This document shows, piece after piece, positions 33,161 through 42,205 of a stretch of 64,000 nt of DNA. The notes beneath the pieces were generated by a model. The model did not search any database. It was not told the DNA's origin and worked only from the letters and a program-made list of their open reading frames with translations. The position numbers were made by a program, and so were the translations under genes. Origin of the DNA: Hyphomicrobium_A sp963728165 (GTDB lineage Bacteria > Pseudomonadota > Alphaproteobacteria > Rhizobiales > Hyphomicrobiaceae). The stretch is from contig CAVSIY010000001.1 of NCBI GenBank assembly GCA_963728165.1, positions 1 to 64,000 of the forward strand, written 5' to 3'. How positions within the stretch are numbered: the stretch's first letter is position 1; every line of letters begins with the position of its first letter.

Positions 33161-34612
33161 CTAATGCGTGGCGGCGAGCGGCTTGGCGACCTGCTCCAAA
33201 GGCTTGCGCTCCGCCGCGACGCTCCAGCGGGCCGCGATCGCAGCGGCAACGATCATCAGCACCGCGCCGATGAGATAGCCTGTGAACACGCGGCCGCGCG
33301 ATCCCGATTCGATCAGCGCGCCCAAGAGCCAAGGGCCGACGATGCCGCCGGTGCCGGTGCCGACGGCATAGAAGAAGGCGATCGCCAACGCGCGGATCTC
33401 CAGGGGAAACGTCTCGCTCACGGTCAGATAGGCAGCGCTCGCCGCGGCGGAAGCGAAGAAGAAAACGACCATCCAGGCGCCCGTGAGCCCGCTGGCGGAC
33501 AGATAGTCGTGCGCGAAAAGATAGCCGGTCGCGGCCAGCAGAATCCCCGACAGCGCGTAGGTCAGGGCGATCATGGGCCGGCGCCCGATGGTGTCGAACA
33601 GCCGCCCGAGCAGCACGGGGCCCAAGAAGTTGCCGGCCGCGAACGGTAGGATGTACCAGCCGACGCTTGCCGCCGGCACGGCGTAGAACTGGGTGAGCAC
33701 CAGCGCGTAGGTGAAGAAGATGGCGTTGTAGAAAAAGGCCTGCGCCATCATCAGGCTCAAGCCGACGAGCGTGCGCCGGCGCTGCGTGCGAAAGAGCGTG
33801 GCTGCGACCTCCCATAGCGGCGTGTGGGTGCGCGCGCGCAGGCGGATTTTCGGAAACGGGCCAGGTGCAAGCCTGTGCCCTTGCGCGACGAGCTTCGCCT
33901 CGATGTCGGCGATGATCGCCTCGGCCTGGCGCGCGCGCCCATGGATGACGAGCCAGCGCGGGCTTTCGGGAATCCACAACCGCATGAAGAGGATGACGAG
34001 ACTCAAGGCCGCGCCGATCAGGAACGCGGCGCGCCAGCCCAGCTCGCCTCCCAGCACGGCGGGATCGAGGAGCACGATCGTCGCCGCTGCCCCCATGGCG
34101 GCGCCGACCCAGAAGCTGCCGTTGATGACGAGGTCGGTCCACCCGCGCACGCGCGCCGGCACCAGCTCCTGGATGGTGGAGTTGATGGCCGTGTACTCGC
34201 CCCCGATCCCGGCGCCGGTCAGGAAGCGAAAGAGCGCGAAGCTCGCCAGGTTCCAGGACAGCGCGGTGGCGGCGGTCGCGGTCATGTAGACGCCGAGCGT
34301 GATGAAGAACAGCGTCTTGCGGCCCCAGCGGTCGGTGAGCCAGCCGAAGAATACCGCCCCCAACACGGCGCCGGCGAGATAGGCGCTGCCGGCAAAGCCG
34401 ATGTCGGTGCTCGACAAGTGCAGCACGGGGCTTTCTTTCAAGGCCCCGGCGACGGAGCCCGCGAGTGTGACCTCCAGACCATCGAGGATCCAGGTGATGC
34501 CGAGCGCAGCGACGACGAGGGTGTGGAAGCGTCCCCAGGGAAGACGGTCCAATCGCGAGGGCAGGTCCGTCTCGACGATGGCCCCCACGCCGTTGGCGTC
34601 GTCCTGCGCCAT
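33161..34612 (-). CDS. MFS transporter (metabolite:proton symporter type)
   Basis: A 483 aa inner-membrane transporter with 12 predicted helices and a cytosolic loop after helix 6. Family motifs are GWLTDRWGRKTLFF between helices 2 and 3, FRFLTGAGIGGEYTAINS in helix 4, and LLGRLFDTIGRRPM in the second half; RLWIPESPRWLV closes the first half, as in the sugar-porter/SV2-like group. The substrate is unknown and may be an organic acid, sugar or aromatic acid. The ATG overlaps the stop of the macro-domain gene by one base (TGATG), so the two are translationally coupled. Confidence 0.9.
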   Translation of the reverse strand: MAQDDANGVGAIVETDLPSRLDRLPWGRFHTLVVAALGITWILDGLEVTLAGSVAGALKESPVLHLSSTDIGFAGSAYLAGAVLGAVFFGWLTDRWGRKTLFFITLGVYMTATAATALSWNLASFALFRFLTGAGIGGEYTAINSTIQELVPARVRGWTDLVINGSFWVGAAMGAAATIVLLDPAVLGGELGWRAAFLIGAALSLVILFMRLWIPESPRWLVIHGRARQAEAIIADIEAKLVAQGHRLAPGPFPKIRLRARTHTPLWEVAATLFRTQRRRTLVGLSLMMAQAFFYNAIFFTYALVLTQFYAVPAASVGWYILPFAAGNFLGPVLLGRLFDTIGRRPMIALTYALSGILLAATGYLFAHDYLSASGLTGAWMVVFFFASAAASAAYLTVSETFPLEIRALAIAFFYAVGTGTGGIVGPWLLGALIESGSRGRVFTGYLIGAVLMIVAAAIAARWSVAAERKPLEQVAKPLAATH

Positions 34613-35142
34613 CACGCGCGCGCCTCGGCGAAGCGGCGCAGCGCGGCCGCCGTTTTGGCGTCGAAGGCGACGAGCAGGACGTCGATCCGTGCCGCGCTGC
34701 CTTCCTCGCAGCAAACGTCGACCGCCTCGCGGCAGGCCTCCTCCAACGGATAGCCGTAGATCCCGGTGCTGATCGCCGGAAACGCGATCGAGTGGCAGCC
34801 ATGCTCGGCAGCGAGCCGAATGGCAGAGGCGTAGGCCGAGCGCAGCAGGCGCTGCGCTTGCGCGGGCGTGTAGCTCGCATAGACGGGCCCGACCGCGTGG
34901 ATGATGTGCTTTGCCGTGGTGATGCCGAACGCCGGCGTGATCACCGCCGATCCCGTCGGGCAATGGCCGATGGCGCGGCAGGCGTCAGTGAGCTTGTCGG
35001 CGCCGGCAGCGCGGAAAATCGCCCCGCACACGCCGCCGCCCGCCCTCAGCTCGGCGTTGGCGGCATTGACGATGGCGTCGCACCCGACCTCGGTGATGTC
35101 GCCCGCGACCACCTGGACGTTGGTCGGACCACGCTGTGGCAT
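34612..35142 (-). CDS. Macro domain protein (O-acetyl-ADP-ribose deacetylase-like)
   Basis: A 176 aa stand-alone macro domain, which binds or hydrolyses ADP-ribose derivatives in the cytosol. The ligand motifs are clear: VVAGDITEVGCDAIVNAANAELRAGGGVCGAIFRAAG near residues 10-46 and FPAISTGIYGYP near 122-133. This is the MacroD/YmdB class. ATG at 35142; the frame is open further upstream but only as antisense shadow of the next gene. It directly precedes, and is coupled to, the MFS transporter. Confidence 0.92.
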   Translation of the reverse strand: MPQRGPTNVQVVAGDITEVGCDAIVNAANAELRAGGGVCGAIFRAAGADKLTDACRAIGHCPTGSAVITPAFGITTAKHIIHAVGPVYASYTPAQAQRLLRSAYASAIRLAAEHGCHSIAFPAISTGIYGYPLEEACREAVDVCCEEGSAARIDVLLVAFDAKTAAALRRFAEARA

Positions 35143-35183
35143 CGTCGGCTGCCAGTCTTGTGCGAGCGCCGGCGCCGTCCCGG

Positions 35184-35648
35184 TTATCGCCGCCTGAGGC
35201 TCAGCGAGGCGGAGGCGCCGTCGCCGGCGAGGCTGACGCTCTGGTGGCTCCCCGACACCACGACGCGGATCGTGCCTCTGACGTTGTATTCGGTGTTGTA
35301 AAAGCTGCCGCGATAGCGGCTGGCGCTCACCTGATAGACCGTGGCGGTCTGCGAGGCCTTGCCGGAGCTGGTGGCGCACGTTGCCTCCAAGCTGTAGGTG
35401 TTCTTCCCCGCGCGGCGGTAGGTGGCGCGGCAGCGCGCCTTCTCCTTGTTGCCGGTCGAGAACGCGACCCAGCCGCCGCCGCTCCACGAGCCGGCGAGAC
35501 CTGGGTCGGCAAAGCTCGGAGCCGTGCCGCCCGATGCGGCGAGCACCGTCAGCGGCACGAGAAGCACGCGCTGCACCCACTTGCGTCGCGGTGTTGCTGC
35601 TGTGCGTGCGCCCTTCGAATGAATTTGCGGCTGGATCTCTCTGTTCAT
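35184..35648 (-). CDS. Secreted hypothetical protein, conserved Ser/Tyr-rich beta type
   Basis: A 154 aa protein with an N-terminal basic stretch and hydrophobic signal segment (residues about 24-46, ending PSFADP). The mature part is rich in Ser, Gly and aromatic residues and has the pattern LAGSWSGGGWVAFSTGNKEKARCRA, two cysteines that could pair (RCRA and ATCATSSG), and SFYNTEYNVRGTI. I recall similar uncharacterised exported proteins in many Hyphomicrobiales but cannot assign a function. It lies 41 bases upstream of the macro-domain gene in the same direction and may be co-transcribed with it. Confidence 0.7.
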   Translation of the reverse strand: MNREIQPQIHSKGARTAATPRRKWVQRVLLVPLTVLAASGGTAPSFADPGLAGSWSGGGWVAFSTGNKEKARCRATYRRAGKNTYSLEATCATSSGKASQTATVYQVSASRYRGSFYNTEYNVRGTIRVVVSGSHQSVSLAGDGASASLSLRRR

Positions 35649-35986
35649 AGCTGGACCTTTAAATGGGCAAATTGGCCAAGGGTCACATTGCGCAGCCTAC
35701 ACGAGACGATCGACGCGCGCACTGCGGGAGAACACGTTGATTGAGCCCCGAGCGGCGCGACAATGGCCGATATTCGTAACAAGAGGCTGAACGGCGGCTG
35801 CCGCTGTGCACCACCTCGCCTTGGTATGCGCGAGCTTAGCTAACGAATGCTCGCTGCGCTGCACTGTTCCCCAGGGAACAGCGCATCGATTGGATTCGCC
35901 TAAATATTTGCGATCGGTTTTGCGGCGGCGCCGACCTCTGGCGCCATGCACAACTCGGCCGCGGACAGAGCTCCAAGGAGACGGGG
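35649..35986. promoter_or_regulatory. Divergent intergenic region, with operator-like palindrome
   Basis: This 338-base region separates a leftward and a rightward gene and should hold both promoters. The clearest feature is CTGTTCCCCAGGGAACAG (35864-35881), an inverted repeat with two 8-base arms, 106 bases before the TPR gene. An A/T-richer stretch follows near 35900-35925. No coding frame looks real. Confidence 0.5.
35864..35881. promoter_or_regulatory. CTGTTCCC-N2-GGGAACAG palindrome
   Basis: Perfect 8-base arms around a 2-base centre. The size and symmetry suit a dimeric repressor. The GTTC/GAAC spacing of 6 differs from the alphaproteobacterial LexA direct repeat (GTTC-N7-GTTC), so LexA is not proposed. 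Confidence 0.4.
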
Positions 35987-36962
35987 ATGATACGCTCATA
36001 CATTGTTGTTGCGGTGCTGGCGACGGCCTACCTGATTGCCGTTGTCCTCGCCACCGTCGGGGTCTCGACCTCCGCCGAAGCGGGCATGAGCCAGGATCTC
36101 AAGAGTTGCACCTCGGCCCAAGGGCGAGAGTCCGCTGCCGCCTGCTCGCGCATCATGAGCAGCGGCCGACTGCCCGACGAGCAGTTCTACATCGGCTACT
36201 TCAATCGCGGCTCGGGCTATCGCAGAGCCGGCGACTTCGACAAGGCCTTGGCCGACTTCAAGCGGGTCGTAAAGCTGAGGCCGAAATTCGCGCGCGGCTA
36301 TCACATGCGCGGGCTGGTGCAGGCCGATCTCGGCTCGCGCGACGCGGCGCTCGCCGATCTCGACCGTGCGATCGAGCTCGAATTCGCGCGCGTGGTCGAC
36401 CTACTACGCGCGCGCAAGCCTGCTGCGCGACAAGAAGAGCTACGACGCGGCCCTCTCTGACTTGCAGACCGCCGCCGAACTCGAGCCCGGCGAGACGAAA
36501 GTCCAGCTCCTGCATGCGCTTATCACCGCCGACAAGGGCGACTATGCGCAAGCGCGTGAGGAGATCAACAAGGCGATCGCGCACGGCCGCGACACCGCCG
36601 GCGCCTATTATGCGCGCGCCGCGGTGGCTTTCGAGGAGAAGCGCTACGATGCCGCGGACGAGGACGTCGACCGCGCGCTGTCACGCCGCGACTCCTTCCC
36701 CGCCGCGCAGACGCTGAAGGGGCGCATTCTGGAAGCGCGCGGCGACATGGTGGCAGCGAAAGTCCGCTACCGCAAGGCGCTCCAAGCCCCCGTCGACCAC
36801 ATCGGGGCGCGCAATGCCCGCAAGATGGCTGACGAGCGGCTCAAAGCCTTGGGTGTCGACACCGCCGACGTGGCGCTCAATCAGCGTGCGCCAGAGCCGG
36901 TCGGCTGCAAGCGGTTCCTGCCGGCCACGGGCACCCTCATCAATATGGACTGCGACAAGTAG
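35987..36962 (+). CDS. TPR-repeat protein (one frame break)
   Basis: An exported or membrane-anchored protein with an N-terminal hydrophobic segment (residues 4-26, IRSYIVVAVLATAYLIAVVL) followed by at least four tetratricopeptide repeats (for example EQFYIGYFNRGSGYRRAGDF, YDAALSDLQTAAELEPGETK). The first 135 residues are in one frame and the rest (RAWSTYYARASLL onward) in the next; the switch is near 36384-36400 inside the run GCGCGCG and equals one extra base. The joined length is about 324 aa. A cysteine pair (KSCTS, AACS) occurs after the signal. Function unknown; TPRs usually mediate protein contacts. Confidence 0.75.
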
Positions 36963-36965
36963 TGG

Positions 36966-37748
36966 TCAGACGTCGAGGTCGACCCAGACGGGAACGTGAT
37001 CCGACGGCTTCTCCCACCCGCGCGTGAAGCGGTCGATGCCTGCCGACGCCAGCCGATCGGCGGCTTGCGGTGATAACAGCAGGTGATCGATGCGGATGCC
37101 GTCGTCCTTCTGGAAGGCGCCGGCCTGATAGTCCCAGAACGTGTAGACGCCCGGGTCGGGGTGGCAGAGCCGCACCGCGTCCGTGAGGCCGTCATTGAGG
37201 AGGCGGCGGTAGGCGGCGCGGCTTTCCGGCTGGAACAGCGCATCCCCGGTCCATACCTCGGGCCGGCGCGCGTCCTCGGGCTCGGGGATGATGTTGTAGT
37301 CTCCGGCGAGCACCGCGGGCACCTCGTCGGCGAGGAGCTCGCGGGCGTGTGCCTCGAGCCGCTTCAGCCACGCGAGCTTGTAGGAGAACTTCTCGGTTCC
37401 TATTGGGTTGCCGTTAGGCGCGTAGATCGAGGCGACCTTCACGACGCCCGTGGGTACCGAGAGCGTCGCCTCGATGAAGCGGGCCTGGTCGTCGCCGTGG
37501 CCGCCGCTGAGCCCCTTGCTCACGTCGTCGAACGGCAGCTTCGACAGGATGGCGACGCCGTTGAAGCCTTTTTGGCCGTGGACGGCGACGTTGTAGCCCA
37601 GCTCCTCGAACATCTCGGCAGGGAAGCCCTCGTCGACGCTCTTGATCTCCTGCAAGCAGATGACGTCGGGGACCGCCTGACGCAGGTAGGTGAGCGCGGA
37701 GTCGATGCGCGCCTTGACGCCGTTGATGTTCCAGGTGGCGATTTTCAT
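36966..37748 (-). CDS. xth: Exodeoxyribonuclease III (AP endonuclease family)
   Basis: A 260 aa endonuclease/exonuclease/phosphatase-fold enzyme of base-excision repair, cutting at abasic sites and removing 3' blocks. The start MKIATWNINGVKARI with the metal-binding Asn, VICLQEIKS with the catalytic Glu near residue 34, GDYNIIP near 150, FTWDYQ-like TFWDYQAG and the closing RIDHLLLS/SDHVPVW with the Asp-His pair are all present. The ATG at 37748 is the standard family start; the 18 codons upstream in frame are not conserved in type. Its stop is 3 bases from the end of the TPR gene, and the two genes converge. Confidence 0.95.
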   Translation of the reverse strand: MKIATWNINGVKARIDSALTYLRQAVPDVICLQEIKSVDEGFPAEMFEELGYNVAVHGQKGFNGVAILSKLPFDDVSKGLSGGHGDDQARFIEATLSVPTGVVKVASIYAPNGNPIGTEKFSYKLAWLKRLEAHARELLADEVPAVLAGDYNIIPEPEDARRPEVWTGDALFQPESRAAYRRLLNDGLTDAVRLCHPDPGVYTFWDYQAGAFQKDDGIRIDHLLLSPQAADRLASAGIDRFTRGWEKPSDHVPVWVDLDV

Positions 37749-37939
37749 GAGGACTGTGTTGGCGCCAATCGTTGGCGCCCACACGTAGGCGAGAATCGCC
37801 ATCGTGGCCAGCTTGGATCGTCGTCAGCGCGCCGCTCAGGAGCAACCCCAAGCGCCGCGCCGGCGATACGCATCCTAAGCATGGGCCGGGCAGACATTAG
37901 AGCTTGCACGACACGCCGGGCGTGGGTCCCAGCGAGCGC

Positions 37940-38335
37940 TCAGAGCACTTTGAAGCTCTGCTCCGCCGCCTTGCCCTCGTCCTTGAACGGGCTTCCATTC
38001 GGGTGCTCGACCACCGCCCAAAGTCTGGTCCCGGATTTGGGCGCTGGGCTCAGCGCGACCTTGATGTTGCGATGATCGCCGGCGTTGATGGCGACTTGGC
38101 CCAGACGCGTCTTGCTCATGCGGCCGCGGGCATCGCTCCCATAGATCGCCAAGGTCCCCTTGTGCGGAAAGTAGGCGTAGGTGATGGAGACGCCGTTTGC
38201 CTTCTCCTTCTGGCTCAAGGCCAAGACCGAAGGGGGAAAGGCCGCTGCGGCCAGCGCTGTGCCGGCCGCCAGCACCGCCACGAGCGCCATCGCGCTTGCG
38301 GCCAGTGCCGTCTGAGATGCTGTTGATTGGAACAT
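37940..38335 (-). CDS. Exported hypothetical protein, 131 aa
   Basis: A signal peptide (residues about 10-32, ending LAAAA) is followed by about 100 residues with no family I recognise. The mature part has no cysteine and a mildly basic, beta-like pattern (GVSITYAYFPHKGTLAIYG, RNIKVALSPAPKSGTRLWAVVEH). The gene is alone on the minus strand, with 418 bases of non-coding DNA upstream shared with the divergent protease gene. Probably periplasmic; the two genes may respond to the same envelope stress. Confidence 0.65.
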   Translation of the reverse strand: MFQSTASQTALAASAMALVAVLAAGTALAAAAFPPSVLALSQKEKANGVSITYAYFPHKGTLAIYGSDARGRMSKTRLGQVAINAGDHRNIKVALSPAPKSGTRLWAVVEHPNGSPFKDEGKAAEQSFKVL

Positions 38336-38753
38336 GATGGTCTCCTATCGACCGCTCGAGTTTGCGAGAAGCAACGCGCCGCGCGATGCAGGCGACAAGG
38401 ACCGGGCACGAAGGGTCACGCGGCGCGAGCCTTGATGCTGCGACCTGGGAGCACTCTCTGGAGAGCGCTTCGATGCGGGCGGGTTCTATACTGCTACATG
38501 TGTGAGGCGGCAGGCGCAGCCACAAGCGCCATCGCGCCCCCTATACGAAATCGTAAGGCGGAGGACAGCCGCCGGATAACTGTGTTTGCCAGTTGCAATA
38601 CCTAGGTACATTCGCTCTGCGACGTAGCGGCGCGATGGCGGAGTCTTTCGATCATTTAACGCAACGGTCACCTGCTCGACAGGTTGCGCTCACTACGATG
38701 CGCAGCACGATCGAGGGGTGAGTTGCACTCAGAACGCGAGCACGGAGACGATC
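38336..38753. promoter_or_regulatory. Divergent promoter region of the protease gene
   Basis: This 418-base gap has no convincing gene. It contains an inverted repeat ACCTG-N5-CAGGT at 38670-38684, and the flanking GCAAC/GTTGC pair (38661-38665, 38683-38687) widens its symmetry. It probably carries promoters for both the leftward secreted protein and the rightward DegP-type protease. Confidence 0.45.
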
Positions 38754-40328
38754 ATGGCAGAAGAGACCTCGTTACATCACCATCGCGCATCCGAAGGCTT
38801 GCATCGCGCCCTCGCTGGCCATCGCACCGCACTTACAACCGGCGCCGCCGCGATCGCAATCACCGCCGTCGTCGGCGCCGTAGCGGTGCTCGGGCCCTCC
38901 GCACCCGTCAATGCAGCTGAATCTCTTTCCGCACCTGCCGCCGCGCCGCAGGCTGCGGGACCCATTCGGCAATTGCCGAGCTTCGCCGACCTCGTCGACA
39001 GGGTTAAGCCCGCCGTCGTCTCGGTGTATGTCAAGGCCACGCCGCAGCAGGGCTTGGTTTCGAACATACCGGAAGGTGAGCAAGGAAACGGCGCCATGCC
39101 GTTCCCAAAAGGCTCGCCGTTTGAGTTCTTCTTCCGCCAGTTCGGCGCCCCTCAACCAGGGGGCCCCGGCTTCAACTTCAAGAGCACGCAACCCATCGTG
39201 CACGCCCAGGGCTCGGGCTTTTTCATCTCGCCCGACGGGTACCTCGTCACCAACAACCATGTCGTCGATCACGCCAAGAGCCTGGAGATCAAGACGACGG
39301 ACGGAGACATCTACAAGGCAGAGTTGGTCGGCGTCGATCCCAAGACCGACCTTGCCCTCCTGAAAGTGAAAGGACGCTCCGACTTCCCCTACGTAACCTT
39401 TGCCAGCGCCACGCCGAGAATTGGTGACTGGGTGCTGGCGATGGGCAACCCGTTTGGGCTCGGCGGCACCGTCACCGCCGGCATCGTCTCGGCCAGAGGC
39501 CGCGACATCGGCTCTGGCCCTTACGACGACTACATGCAAATCGATGCCCCCGTGAACAAGGGCAATTCCGGCGGCCCGACGTTCGATCTCAAAGGCGAGG
39601 TCGTCGGCGTCAACACGGCGATCTACTCGCCGTCCGGCGGCTCCGTCGGCATTGCCTTCGACATCCCCTCGCAAACGGCGAAGTCGATCACCGACCAACT
39701 CAAGTCCAAAGGCTCCGTCACGCGCGGCTGGATGGGCGTCACGATCCAGCCGGTCACGCATGACATCGCCGACAGCCTCCGCCTCAAAGCAGCCACAGGC
39801 GCGCTGATCGATGAGCCGCAGGACGGCAGCCCGGCGGCCAAGGCCGGACTCCAATCTGAGGATGTCGTGGTCGCGGTGGATGGAAACCCGGTCAAAGACG
39901 CGCGCGACCTCGCCCGCAAGATTGCAGCCTATGCGCCCGGAACGACGGTCAAGCTTGCGGTCATGCGCCACGGCACGCGGCAAATGATGGACGTGAAGCT
40001 CGCGCCCTATCCCGACGACAAGACCATGGCGAGCAACGCTGCGGGCCAAGGCGAGCCTCGGCTCGGTCTCACACTGGCTCCGGCCGGCGAGGTGGCGGGA
40101 GCGGGATCGCGCGGCGTCGTCGTCACCAACGTCGATCCGGACAGCGCGGCCGCCGACAAGGGCGTCCAGCAGGGCGATGTCATTCTCGACGTGGGCGGCA
40201 AGTCGGTGTCGACGCCGCACGACGTCAAATCCGCCCTCAACAACGCCAGCAAGGACGGCCAGCGCGCGGTGTTGATGAGACTGAAGACGGCGCAAGGACC
40301 GCGGTTCGTGGCCGTTCCCATCGGCTGA
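38754..40328 (+). CDS. degP: Do family serine endopeptidase (DegP/HtrA)
   Basis: A periplasmic quality-control protease and chaperone, 524 aa. The N-terminus has a long hydrophilic lead and a hydrophobic segment (about 30-60), so it is exported or membrane anchored. The trypsin-like domain shows the catalytic triad: His in NNHVVDHAK near residue 173, Asp in DPKTDLALLK near 203, and Ser in NKGNSGGPTFD near 277. Two PDZ domains follow (about 320-400 and 430-520). The ATG at 38754 after GGAG is chosen over 38718. Such DegP paralogues are often controlled by envelope stress systems. Confidence 0.93.
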   Translation: MAEETSLHHHRASEGLHRALAGHRTALTTGAAAIAITAVVGAVAVLGPSAPVNAAESLSAPAAAPQAAGPIRQLPSFADLVDRVKPAVVSVYVKATPQQGLVSNIPEGEQGNGAMPFPKGSPFEFFFRQFGAPQPGGPGFNFKSTQPIVHAQGSGFFISPDGYLVTNNHVVDHAKSLEIKTTDGDIYKAELVGVDPKTDLALLKVKGRSDFPYVTFASATPRIGDWVLAMGNPFGLGGTVTAGIVSARGRDIGSGPYDDYMQIDAPVNKGNSGGPTFDLKGEVVGVNTAIYSPSGGSVGIAFDIPSQTAKSITDQLKSKGSVTRGWMGVTIQPVTHDIADSLRLKAATGALIDEPQDGSPAAKAGLQSEDVVVAVDGNPVKDARDLARKIAAYAPGTTVKLAVMRHGTRQMMDVKLAPYPDDKTMASNAAGQGEPRLGLTLAPAGEVAGAGSRGVVVTNVDPDSAAADKGVQQGDVILDVGGKSVSTPHDVKSALNNASKDGQRAVLMRLKTAQGPRFVAVPIG

Positions 40329-40350
40329 GGCAAGCCGCAACCAGGAGCAC

Positions 40351-40387
40351 TGGGATCGCGCGGGGCAGCATTCTTGGCGCGATCCCA
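40351..40387. terminator. Hairpin after degP
   Basis: TGGGATCGCGC (40351-40361) pairs perfectly with GCGCGATCCCA (40377-40387) across a 15-base loop, 22 bases past the protease stop. There is no T tract, so termination would need Rho or the hairpin may only protect the 3' end. Confidence 0.45.
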
Positions 40388-40517
40388 CATAATTGTTGCG
40401 CGATTGCATAAAGATTTCGGCCCACTATTAGGCGTAGGGCTAGTCCCGTGACCTAGGATCGTCTGCGCATACGTTCGCACATAGCAAAGCGGACGAATTC
40501 TCCTTCGCAGGCCGAAG

Positions 40518-41582
40518 ATGTCGAATGATTTGCCGCAACGCATGGAGGCTGCGCCGCTGCCAGAGTCGGCCGAGACGTGCAGCCCGGCCGACGAGTTCGT
40601 GCGAGCCCAGGATCAGCTGAAGCGACTCAATCGCCTATTTGGTGTCGCCCTCAACAACATGGCGCGCGGGCTGTCAGCGTTCGACGCCGACCAGCGCTTG
40701 ATCGTCTGCAACCAGCCTTATGCCGAGATCTACGGCCTTCCCGAGGACCTGACGCGCGCCGGAACACCGTTTGCCAGCATCACGCGCCACCTGCTGACGC
40801 AAGAAGCCGTTGGTGACGACTCAGCGGAACTTGAGCCCCGAGACACCTCATACGAAACCCACCTTTCCAAGTTGGCAGGTGGCGAAACTGTTACCTGCAC
40901 GCGGCATTTGAAAGACGGGCGGACTGTGCACGTCACCAGTCAGCCGCTCACTGACGGCGGCTGGGTCGATATCCATGACTGTGTGGGCGAGAGACGCAAG
41001 GGGGAGGAGAGGATAAATTGGCTGGCCCACAACGATCCGCTGACCGAAGTCGCCAACCCGTTATATTTCGGCGAGGAGCTGGAGAATGCTCTCCGACAAC
41101 TGAAGCTGGGCGTCGCATTTGCTGTTCATTGGATTGATCTCGACCGGTTCGCGGAGCTGAACGACACATTCGGTCATGCGGTTGGCGATGCCGTCCTCAG
41201 GAGCGTTGCCGAGCGTCTGGCCACGTGCGTGCGCACACATGATCTTGTCGCGCGACTAGGGGGTGATGAATTCGCCATCATCCAAGCTGGCGTCAAGACG
41301 CAGGCTGAGGCGGAACGTCTCGCGCAACGTCTGTTGCGCGCTATCAGCGCGCCCTACGACATCCTCGGCAACAAGATATCGATGTCCGCAAGTATCGGTG
41401 TCGTTCTTGCACCCGAGCACGGCACGAGCTCACTGGAATTGATAAAGAACGTTTATCTTGCCTTGTATGCCGCCAAAGCCGGTGGCCGCGATACGTACGC
41501 AATGTTCAAGGAAGGGCGACACCTCATGCCAAACGAGCATGGGGTCGTTGCAGGTCGGACGAGCGCTTCCACGGATAGGTAG
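40518..41582 (+). CDS. Diguanylate cyclase with PAS domain
   Basis: A 354 aa cytosolic signalling protein with an N-terminal PAS-like domain (residues about 38-155, starting FGVALNNMARGLSAFDADQRL) and a C-terminal GGDEF domain (about 170-335). The catalytic loop RLGGDEFAII near 251 is intact, the metal Asp lies in WIDLDRFAELNDTFGHAVGD, and an RTHD I-site sits exactly five residues before GGDEF, so it should make cyclic di-GMP and be inhibited by it. The usual DPLTGLxNR block reads DPLTEVANP. No transmembrane segment. The signal sensed by the PAS domain is unknown. Confidence 0.88.
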   Translation: MSNDLPQRMEAAPLPESAETCSPADEFVRAQDQLKRLNRLFGVALNNMARGLSAFDADQRLIVCNQPYAEIYGLPEDLTRAGTPFASITRHLLTQEAVGDDSAELEPRDTSYETHLSKLAGGETVTCTRHLKDGRTVHVTSQPLTDGGWVDIHDCVGERRKGEERINWLAHNDPLTEVANPLYFGEELENALRQLKLGVAFAVHWIDLDRFAELNDTFGHAVGDAVLRSVAERLATCVRTHDLVARLGGDEFAIIQAGVKTQAEAERLAQRLLRAISAPYDILGNKISMSASIGVVLAPEHGTSSLELIKNVYLALYAAKAGGRDTYAMFKEGRHLMPNEHGVVAGRTSASTDR

Positions 41583-41738
41583 ATCGCCCAGCGGGCCGCT
41601 CCACGCGCATGTTGGGCACAATTCTCCGCTCTGGAGTCGCCGCGCTCGGGAATTGCCCTCCCGCAGATGCCGTCTAGATATGATGTGTTCGGCGGAGCCC
41701 GAAAGGCTGCCACTACCCTCGGCGCCGAAGCTGCGGTC

Positions 41739-42080
41739 CTAGACCGTGAAGCTCGTGCCGCACCCGCACGAGGCCGTTGCCTTGGGATTGGTGATGCGGA
41801 AGGCAGCGCCCATGAGATCGCTGACGTAATCGATCTGCGAGCCGGCGAGGAAGCCGAGCGACACGCTGTCGATCACGACCTTGGCACCTTCGCGCTCGAG
41901 CACGGTATCGTCGGGCTCGGCTGCCGGCACCAGGTCGAACTTGTACTGCAAGCCAGAGCAGCCACCGCTCTCGACCGCGACGCGCAGCGCTTGCGCTGCG
42001 GCTTCCGCACTGAGAAGCTCGGCGATGTGCTTGGCAGCACGCTCAGTAACAATGACGTTGGTATCAATAGTCTCGGACAT
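41739..42080 (-). CDS. erpA: Iron-sulfur cluster insertion protein ErpA (A-type carrier)
   Basis: A 113 aa A-type carrier that passes Fe-S clusters to apo-enzymes. The three conserved cysteines are in SGGCSGLQYKF near residue 41 and ASCGCGTSF near 105-109. The N-terminus INTNVIVTERAAKHI-like fits ErpA/IscA. It is divergent from dgt with about 125 bases between, a neighbourhood conserved in Rhizobiales (erpA-dgt-argS). It is monocistronic here. Confidence 0.93.
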   Translation of the reverse strand: MSETIDTNVIVTERAAKHIAELLSAEAAAQALRVAVESGGCSGLQYKFDLVPAAEPDDTVLEREGAKVVIDSVSLGFLAGSQIDYVSDLMGAAFRITNPKATASCGCGTSFTV

Positions 42081-42205
42081 GTCTCGCCCCTCTTAATCCT
42101 GCAGCCGGTGCGGGGTTGCCGAGCGCCGGCCTCTCAACCTAGGAAGATAAGCGCACGTTGACCCGTGTCAAAGCCCATCGCATGTCCTTGTCCGGGACGG
42201 AGCCG

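Noticed and set aside
34612..35580. Longer version of the macro-domain protein starting at 35580
   Set aside because: The extra N-terminal part is the shadow of the secreted protein gene at 35184-35648; the ATG at 35142 gives a complete macro domain.
40351..40387. Small RNA gene after degP
   Set aside because: Only one hairpin with no promoter or T tract; kept as a possible transcript end.
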